Below are positions 36,131 to 38,635 of a stretch of DNA of 38,635 nucleotides, piece by piece (within the stretch, counting starts at the first letter, position 1; every line of letters begins with the position of its first letter). The notes beneath the pieces are model-generated. The model ran no database searches. It saw only the letters and a list, made by a program, of their open reading frames with translations, and was not told where the DNA came from. The translations under genes were made by a program, and so were the position numbers. This DNA is from Vibrio lentus (lineage in GTDB: Bacteria > Pseudomonadota > Gammaproteobacteria > Enterobacterales > Vibrionaceae): contig NZ_MCZK01000107.1 of assembly GCF_002875945.1 (NCBI RefSeq), forward strand, positions 1 to 38,635, given 5' to 3'.

Positions 36131-37333
36131 TCAGTTAGACTCTTCCTTGTTTAAGTCATGCGCAGAAGTGCGAACAATAATGGCGTTTATTTGGTCGCTT
36201 TCTACGTACCAAGCTTTGGTTGTTCTCGCTTCTTCTGAGGTGTTGGCTCTCAATATCACTCGATAGTATTTCTTGTAAGGTGAGATGATTGGCTCATAAG
36301 CTGATGGAGATAGATTGTTGATGAAAGCTTGGGCATTTTTCTTACTTGAGAACGTCGCGAGTTGTACCAACCAATTGGCTGAGCTTGGCGTGAAGTTAGT
36401 TGTTTTTGAGGCTTCTACTGCCTCAGCTTTGCTCGCGTGACGAGGAGGGTTTTCCAAGTCGTTATCTTGGCTGATGAAGACAATGTCTTTGATTTCTCCA
36501 GATAGAACGTAGCGTTGGCTAAAGTTTGGTAAAAAGGTGAAATCACGCGACCGCTGTGCGTGAGTTTTGTTGTACCAGAACTCTGTTAAACCAATGCTGG
36601 TTGCTATCAAACAAAAGAAAAACAAGCTAGTAATGAAGTAACGTTTACGTCTTGTTGGTTTTCTTACGTCAGGTAGCTTTACCTTCGTGCGGCAGTGAAC
36701 GCCACTGGCGGTACGATATTGACTGATGGTTTGTTCTAATTGATGAACGAACGCTTTTAACTGTTCAGCGCCGCCTTCACGATATTGGCCTTTGAACCCA
36801 ATATTGATGAAGAGGTAGATGATCTCCAGCAGATCGATCAGTTTGTGTGGTTGTCTTGCGGATTTTTCAGCAACAGAGAAGAACAGCTCACCGCCATTAC
36901 GCATGCCAAACAGTTCGCTAAGTAGGGTTTTATTTTCCCAGCCGCGTTCCTCTCCCCACTCGGTGTAGATGATGAATTCATCGATGACTACAGCGTACAA
37001 AAAGCACAGTTTATCGATAACGGCAATAGGGTAGGTAAGCTCGGTTGCTTGAGCCTTTATGTCGTTAATTCCCTGAATAAACTGCTCACGGAAAACGGTT
37101 AAATCCTCGGGTTCAGACAGCGTTGAGATTTTGAGTGTTTTGGTCAGCAAATCACTACTGATGTTGATCAGTTGATTCTCTGCCTTATCAAAGTGACGCA
37201 GAAACTCTTCTTGGGTGCTGGTGGAGTGCACCGCAACCAATTTAGAGAAAGCGTGGTCAGACTCTGTATTCGCAGAGTCCTTTGATGCTTTATCTATGAC
37301 CAGTGTTTCTTCGTCTAAATAATCCATGGCCAT
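36131..37333 (-). CDS. tssL: T6SS protein TssL (DotU/IcmH) with C-terminal SPOR domain
   Basis: 400-residue inner-membrane protein. The cytoplasmic DotU domain (about residues 40-220) includes DEFIIYTEWGEERGWENKTLL and ELFFSVAEKSARQP, typical of TssL. One helix (about 232-252, ITSLFFFCLIATSIGL) is followed by a periplasmic linker and a SPOR domain (about 318-392: NWLVQLATFSSKKNAQAF, YYRVIL, and a final strand). SPOR domains bind denuded peptidoglycan, so this is a TssL that carries its own cell-wall anchor. The start overlaps the tssK stop (TAATG) and tssM begins 2 nt after its stop. Confidence 0.94.
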   Translation of the reverse strand: MAMDYLDEETLVIDKASKDSANTESDHAFSKLVAVHSTSTQEEFLRHFDKAENQLINISSDLLTKTLKISTLSEPEDLTVFREQFIQGINDIKAQATELTYPIAVIDKLCFLYAVVIDEFIIYTEWGEERGWENKTLLSELFGMRNGGELFFSVAEKSARQPHKLIDLLEIIYLFINIGFKGQYREGGAEQLKAFVHQLEQTISQYRTASGVHCRTKVKLPDVRKPTRRKRYFITSLFFFCLIATSIGLTEFWYNKTHAQRSRDFTFLPNFSQRYVLSGEIKDIVFISQDNDLENPPRHASKAEAVEASKTTNFTPSSANWLVQLATFSSKKNAQAFINNLSPSAYEPIISPYKKYYRVILRANTSEEARTTKAWYVESDQINAIIVRTSAHDLNKEESN

Positions 37334-38635
37334 TATCTCAACGCGTAAAGAACGACTTCGAGAGCGGGTATGCGAGCATCGACGTGCAGCGCAATCGCAT
37401 CACGCGTATCGAGCATATCTAACCAATTTCGGTCTTTGGTGTCGACTTCAAAATAAGCGACACCTTGCATCGGTTTGAGCTCACTCGGTGCGATCGGAAG
37501 TGGCGTTAACGAAATGCCAGACAGCGAACTTCTCACTAACTCAACAATCTTGTTGTTACTGCTCAACTTGGCCGAAATAGGGAACAGCTCATTCAGCTCT
37601 GTGCTGCTGATATCGGACTTAACACTGAGAACGAAACGACGGTTATAAACGCTGCTAGGGTCTTTGATTAATGTGCGAAGTAGGCGGCGTTTCTCAAACA
37701 GTGAAATATCCCATTTGAACTCAATAACCGAGTCTTGTTGCACCAGGGTGAGTAAGTTTCTTAGGCTCGAAAAGAGTGGGTTAAAGTTGTCATAAAGCTT
37801 GTCATATTTTAAAGGCTGACATTCATCTGGAATCGCGGGTGTTAACGCCATCACTTGAGCTTCAAACTGTTTCAACTTTGAATACAGTTCGTGTGTCGGG
37901 TATTTAGTGTTACTGATGGTCAATTCAAACCACGGTAGCCAAGTGTTGAGCGTTTGAAGCCATAGGAAATCTTGCATCATCGACTGAGGACTCTTTTGAC
38001 CTTGGCCAGCCTCGATGCGTTTAAGAAGATTTTGAGCTCGGTTACTGACCAGCGCATGAATTTCTTTGACTCGTTCGCTAAGTAGCGTTGAAGCGCCGTA
38101 ATGTAAGCAGGCAGGGATAAAGGCTCTATCGAGCATCACTTCATCAGAGTCACTAATTTCTAAGATCTTAGCGACGGGAATTAGGGTAAAACCAGACGTG
38201 TCTTCTCCAGCGAATTTTAGGCCGATATTAAGCTGCGCGACATCAACTTCAACACTGGCATTTTCAGAGGTAGACGTGTCGAATACATTGATTGAACGGG
38301 TGATGTAACGGCTTTGTTCCTGACCATCTTCGCTGTAATCATTGTTGCCTTGTAAGGAGATTGGCAGAGCAAGGTAAACAATGGTTTCAATGGTGCCTTG
38401 AGGAATGTCGACTACGATCTCTTGCTTGAGATTGAATTGGGTTCCATCGGGGAACACACCAGAACAACTTGGAATAGACAGCTTACCGATCTTCAATAGA
38501 TCGTGGTTAAGCACTAACTCGGTGATGCCGAAGAAAGGGGCAAAACCAGCCAGTGTTTCGATATTCTGACGAATGTAGTTTTGCACGTAGCGGTCTTGCT
38601 GCTGAAAGTGCTGAGGGGCTTTGTTGCGTAATTCA
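37333..38635 (-). CDS. tssK: T6SS baseplate protein TssK (5' end outside window)
   Basis: About 434 codons visible, N-terminus missing. The frame runs to the right edge and reads ELRNKAPQHFQQQDRYVQNY, which is the diagnostic TssK block (PQHFQQQDR) found within the first 30 residues of the family, so only some 10-20 residues are absent. TssK links the baseplate to the TssLM membrane complex. The rest shows the beta-rich shell domain, the helical middle part and a C-terminal domain ending in VVLYALR. The end of the gene overlaps the start of tssL by 1 nt. Confidence 0.94.
   Translation of the reverse strand, partial: ELRNKAPQHFQQQDRYVQNYIRQNIETLAGFAPFFGITELVLNHDLLKIGKLSIPSCSGVFPDGTQFNLKQEIVVDIPQGTIETIVYLALPISLQGNNDYSEDGQEQSRYITRSINVFDTSTSENASVEVDVAQLNIGLKFAGEDTSGFTLIPVAKILEISDSDEVMLDRAFIPACLHYGASTLLSERVKEIHALVSNRAQNLLKRIEAGQGQKSPQSMMQDFLWLQTLNTWLPWFELTISNTKYPTHELYSKLKQFEAQVMALTPAIPDECQPLKYDKLYDNFNPLFSSLRNLLTLVQQDSVIEFKWDISLFEKRRLLRTLIKDPSSVYNRRFVLSVKSDISSTELNELFPISAKLSSNNKIVELVRSSLSGISLTPLPIAPSELKPMQGVAYFEVDTKDRNWLDMLDTRDAIALHVDARIPALEVVLYALR

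Noticed and set aside
38584..38586. tssK start at 38586
   Set aside because: This is an internal GTG valine codon; the frame continues upstream with the conserved PQHFQQQDR block to the window edge.

Overview
The window is about 38.6 kb of a gammaproteobacterial chromosome, almost certainly a marine Vibrio. This is inferred from protein sequences and layout, not from a database search. The main clues are a tandem glycine riboswitch in front of a Na+/alanine-glycine symporter (the arrangement known from V. cholerae), a VF530-type small protein, the zwf-pgl-gnd operon, and a type VI secretion (T6SS) cluster. I see no tRNA, rRNA, CRISPR array, insertion sequence or prophage.

Layout. 1-1.7 kb: 5' part of an AGCS symporter on the minus strand behind a tandem glycine riboswitch. 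1.8-3.5 kb: three small or medium plus-strand genes: a 52-aa two-helix membrane peptide, a 244-aa membrane-anchored coiled-coil protein with a hexanucleotide repeat upstream, and a 58-aa four-cysteine protein. 3.5-5.1 kb: a second AGCS symporter. 5.7-10.7 kb: a tight minus-strand export operon, tolC-like, hlyD-like and two paralogous ABC-2 permeases, with no ATPase gene, preceded by a perfect 8+8 bp palindrome. 10.9-11.3 kb: one probable and one doubtful small ORF. 11.7-14.1 kb: a CitA/DcuS-class sensor kinase and its CitB/DcuR-class response regulator. 14.6-18.3 kb: zwf-pgl-gnd (oxidative pentose phosphate pathway), with a perfect FNR-type box and a CRP-like dyad upstream. 18.4-21.8 kb: an HD-GYP protein, a decayed small gene, VF530-like protein, a 63-aa membrane protein, a second gene remnant with a 32-bp degenerate repeat, and a TauE/SafE-family permease. 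22-25.2 kb: tctCBA, a tripartite tricarboxylate transporter. 25.5-30.3 kb: a REC-HD-GYP response regulator and a 1224-aa hybrid kinase, a likely phosphorelay acting on c-di-GMP. 30.6-31.8 kb: an unrecognised 409-aa protein beside the T6SS. 32-38.6 kb: the end of a T6SS operon (tssK partial, tssL with a SPOR domain, tssM lacking a recognisable P-loop, and a small Ser/Thr kinase).

How it fits together. Much of the region concerns small-molecule uptake (two amino-acid symporters, Tct, TauE-like), sensing (a carboxylate-type two-component system, a hybrid phosphorelay, two HD-GYP proteins) and export (an ATPase-less permease operon and the T6SS). The CitA/DcuS-type pair could control tctCBA about 7 kb away, but that is inference. 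The most unusual items are the 409-aa T6SS-flanking orphan, the G-domain-degenerate TssM with a SPOR-tailed TssL, and the export operon with two permeases and no ATPase.
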